A stretch of 64,000 nucleotides of DNA from Pseudoalteromonas luteoviolacea (GTDB lineage Bacteria > Pseudomonadota > Gammaproteobacteria > Enterobacterales > Alteromonadaceae). The notes under the pieces are model-generated. The model did not search any database and was not told the DNA's origin. It worked only from the letters and a program-made list of their open reading frames with translations. The DNA lies in NCBI RefSeq assembly GCF_000814765.1, contig NZ_JWIC01000010.1, forward strand, positions 754,001-818,000. Direction: 5' to 3'. The number at the start of each line of letters is the position of its first letter. Position 1 is the first letter of the stretch. The position numbers were made by a program, and so were the translations under genes. This document shows, piece after piece, positions 36,455 to 45,943 of this stretch.

Positions 36455-37219
36455 ATGAAAAAATGTGCCGCAGCCTTAGCCTCTTTAGTCGTACTATCAG
36501 GCTGTACTTCAACCCCTGAAGCTGACACAGGGTCAGTTCGATTGGATAGCCCAGAAGTACACAGTCAACCTTTCCATGTAAAACTGGCAATCGGTCTAGA
36601 TAAAGGTCAGCCAATTCCAATTGGAGATGCGCCGCTTAAGTCAAACGATACCGGTCTTTTCGCTAGCGGTGAAATGTCTCTTGGTGCTGGCTTGTCAGCT
36701 AAATACCAAATAGGTAAAGCTGTCAAAGCAACTTTAAAATATCAGTTTTCAGGACAGCATGCAGAAGCATCGCAGGCCGGTAACGTTTCTCATGCTATGA
36801 CACTTGGTTATTTATCTGATCACGAGTCTGGTATAGAAAGTAAAGAGGAGAGCAATCTCTCTCCTGCGGCCAACAGAGCTTGGGATTTAGATCATGATCT
36901 TATTGATATTGCGTGGATAACTGGCTACCGCTTATCAGAAGATACGCTTTTATATGGCAGTGTATTTTACCAAACTGGTGAGATTGATGGCACTTATTAT
37001 CGAACAACATCCGATGGCTGTGGTGAGCGGTACGCAGCAGAATGCGCACTAAACCATTTTTCAGATGATGGCTCTGCATTTGGCGTTAGTCTGAGCCTTG
37101 AATATGCGTTCACAAAAAGCTTTCTAGGTTCATTAGAGATCGTTCATAGTCGCTCAAATTGGTTCAACCGCAACGAAGATGACACACTTATTAATGGTAA
37201 TTTTATCTACCAATTTTAA
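36455..37219 (+). CDS. Lipoprotein with beta-barrel-like C-terminal region (tandem copy 2)
   Basis: 254 residues from ATG 36455; a longer open frame reaching 36248 runs through the exporter remnant and has no lipoprotein character. Lipobox LSGC is followed by the same body as copy 1 and ends NGNFIYQF. Differences from copy 1 cluster in a charged loop (after DHESG) and in the Cys-containing loop (DGCGERYAAEC against KGCIESRVPEC), both keeping two Cys. The stop lies four bases inside the end of the convergent ABC exporter gene. Function unknown. Confidence 0.72.
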   Translation: MKKCAAALASLVVLSGCTSTPEADTGSVRLDSPEVHSQPFHVKLAIGLDKGQPIPIGDAPLKSNDTGLFASGEMSLGAGLSAKYQIGKAVKATLKYQFSGQHAEASQAGNVSHAMTLGYLSDHESGIESKEESNLSPAANRAWDLDHDLIDIAWITGYRLSEDTLLYGSVFYQTGEIDGTYYRTTSDGCGERYAAECALNHFSDDGSAFGVSLSLEYAFTKSFLGSLEIVHSRSNWFNRNEDDTLINGNFIYQF

Positions 37220-39009
37220 GTTGTCACCCCGTCAATACTCTGTGCTTTATCAAACTGTAATTCACACAGTCTTTGATACAGTACAGAGCTTTCAAGTAAG
37301 TCCTGATGTGTACCCATATCAACAATTTGACCTTTATCCATCACCACTATCACATCCGCATGGGTCACGGTTGCCAAGCGATGTGCAATAATCAGAGTCG
37401 TCCTGTTTTGCATTAATTCATTGAGTGCCGCTTGCACGTGAAATTCACTCTGCGCATCCAATGCACTGGTTGCTTCGTCCAACAACAAAACCTCAGGATC
37501 TTTTAAAATAGCGCGCGCAATGGCGATACGCTGTTTTTGACCGCCGGACAATCTCACCCCCTGCTCCCCCAAAAAGCTGCCATAACCATCGGGAAGTTGC
37601 GCTATAAAGTCATGAGCATGAGCACGCTTTGCCGCCTCTATCACTTGCTCATCTGAAGCATCAGGATTGCCATAACGAATATTATGCCAAACGTCAGAGC
37701 TAAATAAGACAGGATGCTGTGGCACCATCCCCATCGAGTGGCGCAGTGCATGAAGTGACACCTGAGTGAGTACTTCATTATTGAATTTTATATCCCCTTG
37801 TTGAGGATCATAAAAGCGTTGGAGTAGTTCAAATAAAGTCGTTTTCCCTGCGCCTGACGGCCCAACCAAAGCGACAATTTTTCCTTTCGCAATAGATAAA
37901 TTAATATCTTTGAGCGCAGGGGTCTCCGGTCTTGATGGGTAGTAGAAGTCCACATTGTTAAAGGCAATACTCACTTCGCCGGTATGCTGCATTGCAACGG
38001 GCTCATCAACATCTTTGATGGCACTGTCAATTTTTAACAATTCAAGTAAACGACTGGCTGCACCTGCTGCGCGTTGTAACTCTCCATATACTTCAGCAAT
38101 GGTCGCCACCGACATCGCGACCATAATGGCATAAAAGATGAAGGCACCTAACTCACCGCCCGTCATGCGCCCCTCTAACACATCCATCCCCCCCACCCAC
38201 AGCATCACGCTGATGGCGCCAAAGGTCAGGAATATGACCGCCGCGATTAAAAAAGAACGCTGCTTAATGCTTTGACGAGCCACGTTAAACGCTTTTTCAA
38301 CCTCACCGCCGAAAGCGTGTTTTTCTTTTTCTTCATGGGTGTAACTTTGCACTACTTTAATATGCTGAATGATCTCACCTGCATACGTGCTGATATCAGC
38401 GATAGCACTTTGGTTATTTTCAGACAACCTACGCACCCGTTTGCCAAAAATCATAATGGGGACTAAGGTGAGTGGCACACAGGCTACCACCAGCAAAGTC
38501 AGCTTAAAATTGGTCACAAGCAGCATGATTAAACCACCTAACAGCACTAATGCACTGCGCAGTGCCATCGAAAAAGAAGACCCGACGATAGATTGCAGCA
38601 AAGTCGTATCCGTGGTCAAACGAGACATCATCTCACCACTGCGATTCTCTTCAAAGTAACTCGGATGAAGGTGTACTATTTGATTAAATACCGCTTTACG
38701 AATATCCGCGCTAACGCGCTCTCCAAGCCAACTCATCAAATAAAATCGACAAAACGTCCCAACAGCCACTAAAGAGATCAAAACCACTAGTCCAGAAATA
38801 GCTTGTGTCAATTGCGCTTTGGACCCAGCAATAAAACCGCTATCAATGACAAATTTCACACCTTGACCAATGGACAAGTTGAGCCCTGCGGTAATTAATA
38901 AAACCAACAAAGCCAACATAGCAACCCATTTATAGGGTTTAATAAATGCCACAATGGGTAACAAACTGGCAATGGCTTTTTGCTGCTTTTCTGGGGTTGT
39001 ATTGCTCAA
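37216..39009 (-). CDS. ABC exporter, fused membrane and ATPase domains (MsbA/LmrA-like half transporter)
   Basis: 597-residue half transporter acting as a dimer. Six membrane helices fill about residues 18-310. The nucleotide-binding domain has Walker A GPSGAGKTT, signature LSGGQKQR, Walker B VLLLDEATSALD and the switch His in IIAHRLATV. Lipids, drugs or peptides are possible substrates; no accessory gene narrows this. A decayed copy of its 3' end lies at 36238-36331. The gene starts at ATG 39009 and appears monocistronic. Confidence 0.92.
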   Translation of the reverse strand: MSNTTPEKQQKAIASLLPIVAFIKPYKWVAMLALLVLLITAGLNLSIGQGVKFVIDSGFIAGSKAQLTQAISGLVVLISLVAVGTFCRFYLMSWLGERVSADIRKAVFNQIVHLHPSYFEENRSGEMMSRLTTDTTLLQSIVGSSFSMALRSALVLLGGLIMLLVTNFKLTLLVVACVPLTLVPIMIFGKRVRRLSENNQSAIADISTYAGEIIQHIKVVQSYTHEEKEKHAFGGEVEKAFNVARQSIKQRSFLIAAVIFLTFGAISVMLWVGGMDVLEGRMTGGELGAFIFYAIMVAMSVATIAEVYGELQRAAGAASRLLELLKIDSAIKDVDEPVAMQHTGEVSIAFNNVDFYYPSRPETPALKDINLSIAKGKIVALVGPSGAGKTTLFELLQRFYDPQQGDIKFNNEVLTQVSLHALRHSMGMVPQHPVLFSSDVWHNIRYGNPDASDEQVIEAAKRAHAHDFIAQLPDGYGSFLGEQGVRLSGGQKQRIAIARAILKDPEVLLLDEATSALDAQSEFHVQAALNELMQNRTTLIIAHRLATVTHADVIVVMDKGQIVDMGTHQDLLESSVLYQRLCELQFDKAQSIDGVTT

Positions 39010-39270
39010 ACTGCTTCCTTTTCTGACCCTAGAATAGGGTTGATATCTCTATATGTGTTCAGTGTGCCATATTCACATCATGATTAAAAAGAACACCACG
39101 TCTTTGTGGCTAAGCAAATTGCTACAAAAAGTAACAAAGCAAAATACAGACAACGGAGAGTGGCTAAAAATAAAGCTTAAATTCTATCCCAATTACATAT
39201 AGAATAAGTTATAACCAAAAAGAATATTAAGTTCACGATTTTAAATCACACACAATAGGAGTAGGTAAAT

Positions 39271-40317
39271 ATGAAAAGCTGGGTAAAGCAAAGTATTGCA
39301 AAAATAGAAGCCGATCAGAATCGCTCTGCTGATACGCATTTATTTAAATTTCAGTTACCTCAGTTTAATGATATTTATTTATACCTCAAAGACGAAAGTA
39401 CTCATCCAACGGGTAGTTTAAAACATCGCCTTGCCCGTTCACTGTTTTTGTATGCTCTATGCAATGGCAAAATCAAAGAAAACACCACCGTCATCGAAGC
39501 CTCTTCTGGCAGTACAGCTGTGTCTGAAGCGTATTTTGCGCAAATGATAGGTGTCCCATTTATTGCGGTTATGCCTGCTTCAACGGCGCAAAGTAAGATA
39601 GATCAAATTCAATTTTATGGCGGACAATGTCACTTTGTGGAGTGTGCAACACAAATGCATGACACCGCAGTGGCGCTTGCACAACAGAGCAACGGCTACT
39701 TTATGGATCAATTTATGTATGCAGAGCGTGCAACGGACTGGCGTGGTAATAATAACATCGCCGAAAGTATTTTTAACCAAATGAAGTGTGAGCCCTATCC
39801 AGTCCCTAGCCTTGTCGTCATGGGCGCGGGAACCGGCGGGACTTCTGCCACACTCGGCCGCTACATACTTTACAAAGGCTATGAAACTGAACTCATGGTT
39901 GTAGACCCTGAATTTTCCGCTTTTTATGAAGGCTATCAAACACGCAACGAGTCACTTTGCACTGGCCGTTCTAGTCGAATCGAAGGGATAGGTCGACCCA
40001 AAGTAGAGAAGTCTTTTCAGCCCGATGTCATTGACCATATGATGCGGGTGCCGGATGCGGCCAGTATCGCAGCGATGTTATGGCTCGAACAATTCACAGG
40101 CCGTAAAGCGGGGCCATCGACAGGCACTAACCTGTGGGGGGCTTTAACGAGTGCAGAGAAAATGAAGAATCAAAATAAAGGCGGGGCCATCGTCACTTTA
40201 ATTTGCGACAGTGGCGAGCGTTACTTAGACACTTATTACAATCCACAGTGGGTGAAAAATAACATCGGTGATATTACGCCCTATCAGCAACAACTCGCAG
40301 CTTGGTTTGACACTTAA
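39271..40317 (+). CDS. PLP-dependent cysteine synthase family protein
   Basis: 348-residue fold-type II PLP enzyme. The PLP lysine is in HPTGSLKHRLA; substrate loop EASSGSTAVSEAYFA and the phosphate-binding loop GAGTGGTSATLGRY are present, as is DSGERYL near the end. These are the family marks of cysteine synthases and related cysteine desulfhydrases. The fixed cluster SSGSTA differs from the canonical TSGNTG of CysK, pointing to a side branch, so the exact reaction is uncertain. A clear AGGAG precedes ATG 39271. Confidence 0.85.
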   Translation: MKSWVKQSIAKIEADQNRSADTHLFKFQLPQFNDIYLYLKDESTHPTGSLKHRLARSLFLYALCNGKIKENTTVIEASSGSTAVSEAYFAQMIGVPFIAVMPASTAQSKIDQIQFYGGQCHFVECATQMHDTAVALAQQSNGYFMDQFMYAERATDWRGNNNIAESIFNQMKCEPYPVPSLVVMGAGTGGTSATLGRYILYKGYETELMVVDPEFSAFYEGYQTRNESLCTGRSSRIEGIGRPKVEKSFQPDVIDHMMRVPDAASIAAMLWLEQFTGRKAGPSTGTNLWGALTSAEKMKNQNKGGAIVTLICDSGERYLDTYYNPQWVKNNIGDITPYQQQLAAWFDT

Positions 40318-40326
40318 CAGGTGTTT

Positions 40327-40347
40327 GGCAGTGGCATCGCCACTGTC
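40327..40347. terminator. Hairpin between convergent synthase and symporter genes
   Basis: Stem GGCAGTGGC / GCCACTGTC with a three-base loop, located 10 bases after the synthase stop codon. No strong U-tract. Confidence 0.45.
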
Positions 40348-40373
40348 CAACGACTGCTAAGTGACATAATGCA

Positions 40374-41780
40374 TCAATCCCAAATATCAGGTGCTGTTTC
40401 GCCTTGTATCACAACATCACCAGTGCGAAATGAGAGATTCTCGCCCTGTTGCTTTTTATTCAGATAGTCATGAGTCAGGCTGATTATCGTTGGGGTAAGT
40501 AACACGATCGCATAGACATTAACCAACGTCATCAAACCCAAAGACATGTCCGCCAGATTCCATACCTGTTGTAAGCTGGCATTTGCGCCCCACATCACCA
40601 TTGCCAAATACATGCAGGTATAACTCAATCTGCCCACTTTATTGTCAAGTTTAAAAAAGTGCAAATTACTCTCAGCGTACGCATAATTGGCAACCACAGA
40701 GGTAAATGCAAATAGCGTAATGGCTACAGCAATAAAATCATCTCCAAACTCGCCAAAATGTACTGCCATTGCTTGCTGTGTAACACTGATCCCTGCCATT
40801 TCACCACTGCCCCCCACACCTGCAAGCAATACAATGACCGCTGTGCAGCTACACAGTACAATGGTATCTACAAATACACCCAGCATCTGAATATACCCTT
40901 GTACAACAGGGTGGTTAGGGTTGGGCGCAGCCCCTGCGGCTGCATGTGGCACACTACCCGCACCAGCTTCATTAGAATACATACCTCGTTGTATTCCGCT
41001 TTTTATTGCCGCACCTAACGCCCCCGCAGACGCCTCAGTTAATCCAAAAGCGGACAACACAATATCGCTGATAAGTCCGGGTAATTGCGTAATGTTAACA
41101 GCACTAATGATAAGCGCAGTCAGAATAAAAGTGGCTCCCATCCAAGGCACTATTAATTCAGCAAAACGGGCTATTCGCTTTAGGCCACCAAGCACAATCA
41201 TACCGGCAATCACAGCGATAACGGCTCCACTCAAATAAGTGGGCACCGCAAACGTGTTGTTCAACGCTTCTGCTATGGTATTTGCCTGCATTGCACTAAA
41301 GCTTGCACCATAGCCTAAAAATAAGCACAGCGAAAACAATACCGCGAGCCAAGTTTTACCCAGCCCCGCTCGAATATAATATGCAGGACCTCCTCGAAAT
41401 TCTTTGCGGTTATCTTTTACTTTGTACAACTGACCAAGCACACTTTCTGCGAAACCGGTTGCCATTCCCAGTAACGCGATGACCCACATCCAAAATACAG
41501 CCCCACTGCCACCCAAAGAAATGGCCATGGCAACGCCTGCCAAATTCCCCGTCCCCACGCGTGCACTTAAACCTGTGCACAAGGCCTGAAATGAACTGAT
41601 CCCGTTAGAGTCGGCACTGGTGCTGTGCCTTGCAAGCGAAAACATGTGCTTAAAGCCTGACAATTGGATAGCGCGCAGCTTAAATGTGAACCAAGCGCCG
41701 GCAAACAGTAAAATATAGATAAGGAGCTGACCGTCACCCCATAGTAATTGATTAATAAACGCGATGATCTGCTCGAACAT
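40374..41780 (-). CDS. AGCS-family sodium:alanine/glycine symporter
   Basis: 468 residues from ATG 41780 (MFEQIIAFINQLLWG), preceded by GGGAAG; a longer start at 41819 adds 13 residues without a family match. About ten or more hydrophobic helices; signatures FQALCTGLSARVGTGNLAGVA, GGPAYYIRAGLG and GMYSNEAGAGSVPHAAA are diagnostic of the alanine or glycine:cation symporter family. It imports D/L-alanine or glycine with sodium. It is monocistronic and divergent from a BASS-type transporter gene. Confidence 0.92.
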   Translation of the reverse strand: MFEQIIAFINQLLWGDGQLLIYILLFAGAWFTFKLRAIQLSGFKHMFSLARHSTSADSNGISSFQALCTGLSARVGTGNLAGVAMAISLGGSGAVFWMWVIALLGMATGFAESVLGQLYKVKDNRKEFRGGPAYYIRAGLGKTWLAVLFSLCLFLGYGASFSAMQANTIAEALNNTFAVPTYLSGAVIAVIAGMIVLGGLKRIARFAELIVPWMGATFILTALIISAVNITQLPGLISDIVLSAFGLTEASAGALGAAIKSGIQRGMYSNEAGAGSVPHAAAGAAPNPNHPVVQGYIQMLGVFVDTIVLCSCTAVIVLLAGVGGSGEMAGISVTQQAMAVHFGEFGDDFIAVAITLFAFTSVVANYAYAESNLHFFKLDNKVGRLSYTCMYLAMVMWGANASLQQVWNLADMSLGLMTLVNVYAIVLLTPTIISLTHDYLNKKQQGENLSFRTGDVVIQGETAPDIWD

Positions 41781-41975
41781 AGACTTCCCGATGAGTAGTG
41801 ACACACCGTGCGCACCCATTAAGCTATCAAGGTGAACACAATTGACTAAAGTTTACTGATTGTTAACATAACAGTGGGGTGAAAAATATACAAACGCATA
41901 AACTTGTGTGGCAACATATTCATTCCACAATTTAGCGATTCAATTATCATACTAATCCATACTATTGAGACCATC

Positions 41976-42926
41976 ATGTTAAATAGAGTGATCCAATTAT
42001 TTCCCCTATGGGCTCTGTTATTGAGTACCGTTGCTTATTACAGCCCTGAACTTTTTACGCCGTACAAATCTGCCATCATTCCTGTCTTAACCGTGATCAT
42101 GCTGAGTATGGGGTTAACACTCACTTTATCTGACTTTAATAAAGTCATGCAAACGCCGAAAGCCATTGCCTTAGGCGTACTACTGCAATACTTGGTGATG
42201 CCTTTAGTTGCCCTGACCATTGTGTATACATTTAATTTAGATGATGATCTGAGCCTTGGAGTAATCTTGGTAGGCTGTGTCGCTGGCGGGACTGCCAGTA
42301 ATGTGATGTGCTTTTTAGCTAAGGGCGATGTTGCTTTGTCTATCACTATGACCGCCATCAGTACATTATTAGGCGTGTTAGTCACACCGTTTTTAATCTC
42401 ATTGTATGCTCAACAACTGGTGGATATTCCGACTCAAGCCATGATCTTAAATCTGCTAAAAATCGTGCTGGCACCTGTCTTAATTGGCTTATTACTTAAC
42501 ACCTTTTTACAAAAGCAAGTTGCTAAAATACAGGCCATTTTGCCCCTGGTGTCTATGACAGCCATCGTTTTTATCATCGCAGTCATTGTGGCACTCAATC
42601 ACGCCCATATTGCATCTGTCGGCCCAGTCATATTATGTGCAGTTATTTTACACAATGGGATTGGCTTATTAAGTGGATATTGGGCTGCGAGGTGGTGTGG
42701 GTTTCAAGAAGTGGTCTGTCGGACTATTGCCTTTGAAGTTGGACTACAAAACTCAGGCCTTGCAGTGGCTTTAGCAATGAAGTTTTTCTCACCGGCTGCG
42801 GCAATTGCGGGCACTGTATTTTCGATATGGCATAACATCAGTGGCTCTATACTGGCGAGTATCTGGAGTAAACACGCTTTACCAGCTAAGCCTTCATCAA
42901 CACCTGCACAGGATCAGGTTAATTAG
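41976..42926 (+). CDS. Bile acid:sodium symporter (BASS) family transporter
   Basis: 316 residues from ATG 41976 (MLNRVIQLFPLWALLLS), the usual BASS beginning; a frame open to 41904 adds a non-family extension. About nine or ten membrane helices, with the sodium-site motifs GCVAGGTASNVMCFLAKGDVA and EVGLQNSGLAVALA. Bacterial members move bile acids, pantoate or other organic anions with sodium; the substrate is unknown. The 3' end overlaps the convergent lipoprotein gene by eight bases. Confidence 0.9.
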   Translation: MLNRVIQLFPLWALLLSTVAYYSPELFTPYKSAIIPVLTVIMLSMGLTLTLSDFNKVMQTPKAIALGVLLQYLVMPLVALTIVYTFNLDDDLSLGVILVGCVAGGTASNVMCFLAKGDVALSITMTAISTLLGVLVTPFLISLYAQQLVDIPTQAMILNLLKIVLAPVLIGLLLNTFLQKQVAKIQAILPLVSMTAIVFIIAVIVALNHAHIASVGPVILCAVILHNGIGLLSGYWAARWCGFQEVVCRTIAFEVGLQNSGLAVALAMKFFSPAAAIAGTVFSIWHNISGSILASIWSKHALPAKPSSTPAQDQVN

Positions 42927-43353
42927 TCGTTTTTTCAAGCTTCAGTGCAACATGAGTCGAGACCGCAAACCCCAACGTGTGGCGGTCTTGTTTCAGCTCA
43001 CAATACAATCGGTAATTGCTGGCGGATGCAAAGTTAAAAATCCCTTCCACACTGCCTTGGTGCTGCTTGTTGGCACACTTAGCTTGAATGCGATAAACAC
43101 CTGGTGATATGTTCAAGCGATCAAATGTAGCACTGACATAAGGCAAACGACCACTCAGCTCCTCACCTTGCTCATTCCAAATGTATTCAATCACTGCAAC
43201 ATAATCATGGGCAAACTGTCGTGGGCCTTGCTCTACGGCAACTTTTGCTAGGCGGGTGTGCTCGGCACCTTCGGGGTTATAGGTAAATGGTGCTGATTGA
43301 CAACCTGCTATACCGATACACAAAAATGTAAGTAAGCACTTCCTTCTCATCAT
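42919..43353 (-). CDS. Putative lipoprotein of unknown function
   Basis: 144 residues with a lipobox IAGC at Cys18 after a short hydrophobic segment. The mature part is beta-rich (VAVIEYIWNEQGEE, ISPGVYRIQAKCANK, FNFASASNYRLYCELKQ) with two further Cys that could pair. A short Ig-like or jelly-roll envelope domain is possible. I do not recognise the family. Confidence 0.7.
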   Translation of the reverse strand: MMRRKCLLTFLCIGIAGCQSAPFTYNPEGAEHTRLAKVAVEQGPRQFAHDYVAVIEYIWNEQGEELSGRLPYVSATFDRLNISPGVYRIQAKCANKQHQGSVEGIFNFASASNYRLYCELKQDRHTLGFAVSTHVALKLEKTTN

Positions 43354-43395
43354 ATAATTCCAATCTGTTGATACAAAAATAGCCGCTTCAAAAGA

Positions 43396-43440
43396 CTTAT
43401 TTTATGGCTCACCGCTCGCTTTACGCTGCCATAAAATAAG
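43396..43440 (-). promoter_or_regulatory. Hairpin spanning the arfA stop codon
   Basis: A perfect 13-bp inverted repeat, CTTATTTTATGGC (43396-43408) and GCCATAAAATAAG (43428-43440), with the arfA stop codon (43421-43423) in the loop. On the mRNA the 5' arm covers the last sense codons, and TCTTTTG follows the 3' arm. In E. coli and relatives an RNase III site or terminator near the 3' end of arfA makes a non-stop mRNA that tmRNA normally destroys; this hairpin is well placed for the same purpose. Confidence 0.7.
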
Positions 43441-43603
43441 GCTCTTGGCCTTGATGTTTTGCTTTTCGGCGAAAGCTGCCTTTTCCTTTTTTGGCTTTTT
43501 CAACCTTGCTTTTAAATACTGGACTGGTTACCAATGCCTTTAAGGCATTGTCTTTGATATCGCCTCGATGATGCTCGTGGCTGTGAGGTATTTTTTTACT
43601 CAT
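43421..43603 (-). CDS. arfA: Alternative ribosome-rescue factor A
   Basis: 60 residues from ATG 43603 (an adjoining ATG at 43606 is too close to the AAGGAT site). The family core is intact: GDIKDNALKALVTSPVFKSK, VEKAKKGKGSFRRKAKH. ArfA recruits release factor 2 to ribosomes stalled on non-stop mRNA when tmRNA is overwhelmed. The C-terminus is short (EPYFMAA) and lacks the longer hydrophobic tail of E. coli ArfA. A hairpin covers the stop codon, suggesting the tmRNA-dependent regulation known for the family. Confidence 0.9.
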   Translation of the reverse strand: MSKKIPHSHEHHRGDIKDNALKALVTSPVFKSKVEKAKKGKGSFRRKAKHQGQEPYFMAA

Positions 43604-43790
43604 CATTGATCCTTTTTAAGGTTAATACATACAGTAGATACTTAAGATAATACGTGTCATCTATCAACGTCATTTCCTTCAAGTCACTGTAATCAACAAC
43701 GAGTATACACGTTTATAAAACAAATTAGTTCATAGGCAATTGGTCTTTTTATGCCTAAACTGCACACAGGGCTTCATTCACTAAATCACT

Positions 43791-44747
43791 ATGAAATCAA
43801 TCTCAATTAGCAATCATATTTCTATCAGTTACCAGGATGAAGGGGATAAAAATCACCCTGCCATTGTATTAATTATGGGACTGGGTGCACAGATGACACT
43901 TTGGCCCGATGCGCTATTTTATGGCTTGGTTGAGCAAGGGTTTAGAGTCGTTCGATTTGATAATCGCGATGCAGGCCTGTCAACCCAATTAGAGCAATAT
44001 GGCACACCTAGCCTCTTTAAAGCTTGGTTAAGTGCACGTTTGCCTATGCGTACCAAAGCCCCCTATACGCTAGATGAAATGGCTGAAGATACATTAGCCT
44101 TAATGAAAGGGTTAAAAATAAAAAAAGCGCACCTTGTTGGCGCCTCCATGGGGGGAATGATAGCTCAGCTGATTGCCGCTAAACAAAAAAAGAAAGTGTT
44201 AAGCCTCACGTCCATTATGTCATCACCATCGGCTTTAAAGTTGACACACTCCAACCTAAAAGTGTTTTTACAACTTGCAAAAATTCGCCCAGATAAACCC
44301 AATAGAGAGGCTGCAATTCGCTACAATATCCGCCTCAATCAATTGATAGGTAGCCCTGCCTACCCACAAGATGAATGCATACTCAAAAATCAGGCGGTAG
44401 ATACGGTTGAGCGAGCGCACAACCCACATGGATTTCATCGGCAATTCGCCGCGATGGCCGCAAGCGGAGATCGCCAAGATCTCATGACCAAAGTTAAAGC
44501 CCCTACCTTAGTGATCCACGGTGAATCCGACCCCATTATTCCAAGTCAAGAAGGCGTTAAAACCGCCCAACAGATCCGTAAATCAAAACTCAAAATTGTC
44601 CCCGGCATGGGCCACAATATCCCGCCAGAATTGGCGCCAAAAATGATCAAATGGATAACGAAGCACGTCCGTAAAAGTGAGCTTAAACGCGCTAAAAAGC
44701 AGGCGCAGAAAAAACAAAAAGCGCACTGGGGCTCAGCCCCTCTGTAG
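43791..44747 (+). CDS. Alpha/beta hydrolase
   Basis: 318 residues, no signal peptide. Oxyanion region LIMGLGAQM, RFDNRDAGLS, nucleophile elbow GASMGG with Ser119, Asp in HGESDPIIP and His in PGMGHNIPPE form a complete catalytic set. The last 30 residues are very Lys/Arg-rich (KRAKKQAQKKQKA), an unusual basic tail. Relatives include homoserine-lactonase-like, epoxide-hydrolase-like and carboxylesterase enzymes; the substrate is unknown. No clear ribosome site precedes the ATG. Confidence 0.85.
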   Translation: MKSISISNHISISYQDEGDKNHPAIVLIMGLGAQMTLWPDALFYGLVEQGFRVVRFDNRDAGLSTQLEQYGTPSLFKAWLSARLPMRTKAPYTLDEMAEDTLALMKGLKIKKAHLVGASMGGMIAQLIAAKQKKKVLSLTSIMSSPSALKLTHSNLKVFLQLAKIRPDKPNREAAIRYNIRLNQLIGSPAYPQDECILKNQAVDTVERAHNPHGFHRQFAAMAASGDRQDLMTKVKAPTLVIHGESDPIIPSQEGVKTAQQIRKSKLKIVPGMGHNIPPELAPKMIKWITKHVRKSELKRAKKQAQKKQKAHWGSAPL

Positions 44748-44968
44748 AAAAAAAGCCCATTCATGAAAGAATGAGCCTCACTGCTTGGGAACATATAAGT
44801 TACGCTAGGAAAAATTTACTGTCACTGAACACTGAGTCTTTATGTGTCAGCTAAGGTGGTGTAAACAAACATAAAAGCGAGGCAACCTCAGATCCTTTTT
44901 AGGCTATTTAGTGTAATATCCATAACACACAAATACATTCACAACTCATTCTACAGACAGGTGGTTCC

Positions 44969-45877
44969 ATGCTTAAAGTAACGCTCGAACAGTGGCGTAT
45001 GTTTAAAGCCGTCGTCGAGCATGGCGGATTTAATCAAGCTTCGGCTCAAATTCATAAGAGTCAATCTAGCATTCATAATGCGGTCAATAAAATTGAAACC
45101 TCTCTTGGCGTAAAGCTGTTTCGCGTTGAAGGCCGCAAAACGCGCCTAACGCCTGCGGGGGAATTAATGCTACGCCGAGTTGATTACCTGCTGGAGGAGG
45201 CCTCAAAAGTCGAAACCATCGCTGAGAACCTAGCTGAAGGCATTGAAACCAAGCTACGTATCGCAATCGATGAAATTTTCCCCGCACATTTGCTCTATAA
45301 AGTCCTCGATGAGGTTTCACAAGCGTTTCCTTTTTTACGCATAGAACTGGTCGAATCCGTTCTTAATGGCGCCAATGAGCAATTGCAAAGTGGGTTAGTT
45401 GATATTGCGGTGTCCGCTTTTACGCTTGAAGGTCTGTTTAGTGAAGAGTTATGTCAAATTGAGTTCATTGCCGTCGCCAGCCCCAAACATGCCCTGAATC
45501 AAACTGAAAACAGACTGACTTTAGAAAATTTAAAATCTCACCGTCAAATTGTGGTTAGGGATTCAGCCGTATCAAAAAGTCATGATTCAGGTTGGCTTCA
45601 AGCCTCACAGCGCTGGACGGTCAGCCACATGCGCACCTCTATTGATATGATAAAAAATGGCTTTGGTTTTGCGTGGCTACCAGTGCCTTTAATTGAACAA
45701 GAGCTGCAATGTGGTGAACTTGTGCCACTCAACCTGCAATCGGGGCAGACACGAAAAGTACAACTTCACCTTACCTTTGTCGATGGTGATAGCCTAGGCC
45801 CTGCTGCTAGAGCATTTTTAGGCGAATTGCGATATCAAAGTATGATGATGCCAACGGCAGAAACATCACACTCATAG
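44969..45877 (+). CDS. LysR-family transcriptional regulator
   Basis: 302 residues. Winged helix-turn-helix at about 5-65 (VEHGGFNQASAQIHKSQSSIHNAVNKIE), then a LysR effector domain (LRIAIDEIFPAHLLYKVLDE, DIAVSAFT, NGFGFAWLPVPLIE). It is followed in the same direction, after 66 bases, by a lipoate-ligase-like gene and preceded by a 220-base gap. Its targets are not evident; LysR regulators usually act on neighbours. Confidence 0.88.
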   Translation: MLKVTLEQWRMFKAVVEHGGFNQASAQIHKSQSSIHNAVNKIETSLGVKLFRVEGRKTRLTPAGELMLRRVDYLLEEASKVETIAENLAEGIETKLRIAIDEIFPAHLLYKVLDEVSQAFPFLRIELVESVLNGANEQLQSGLVDIAVSAFTLEGLFSEELCQIEFIAVASPKHALNQTENRLTLENLKSHRQIVVRDSAVSKSHDSGWLQASQRWTVSHMRTSIDMIKNGFGFAWLPVPLIEQELQCGELVPLNLQSGQTRKVQLHLTFVDGDSLGPAARAFLGELRYQSMMMPTAETSHS

Positions 45878-45943
45878 TAAATCACCATGCCATATCGGCG
45901 TCTATACTAGAGAAGGTGTCATGATAATTAGGGACAAGTACAT

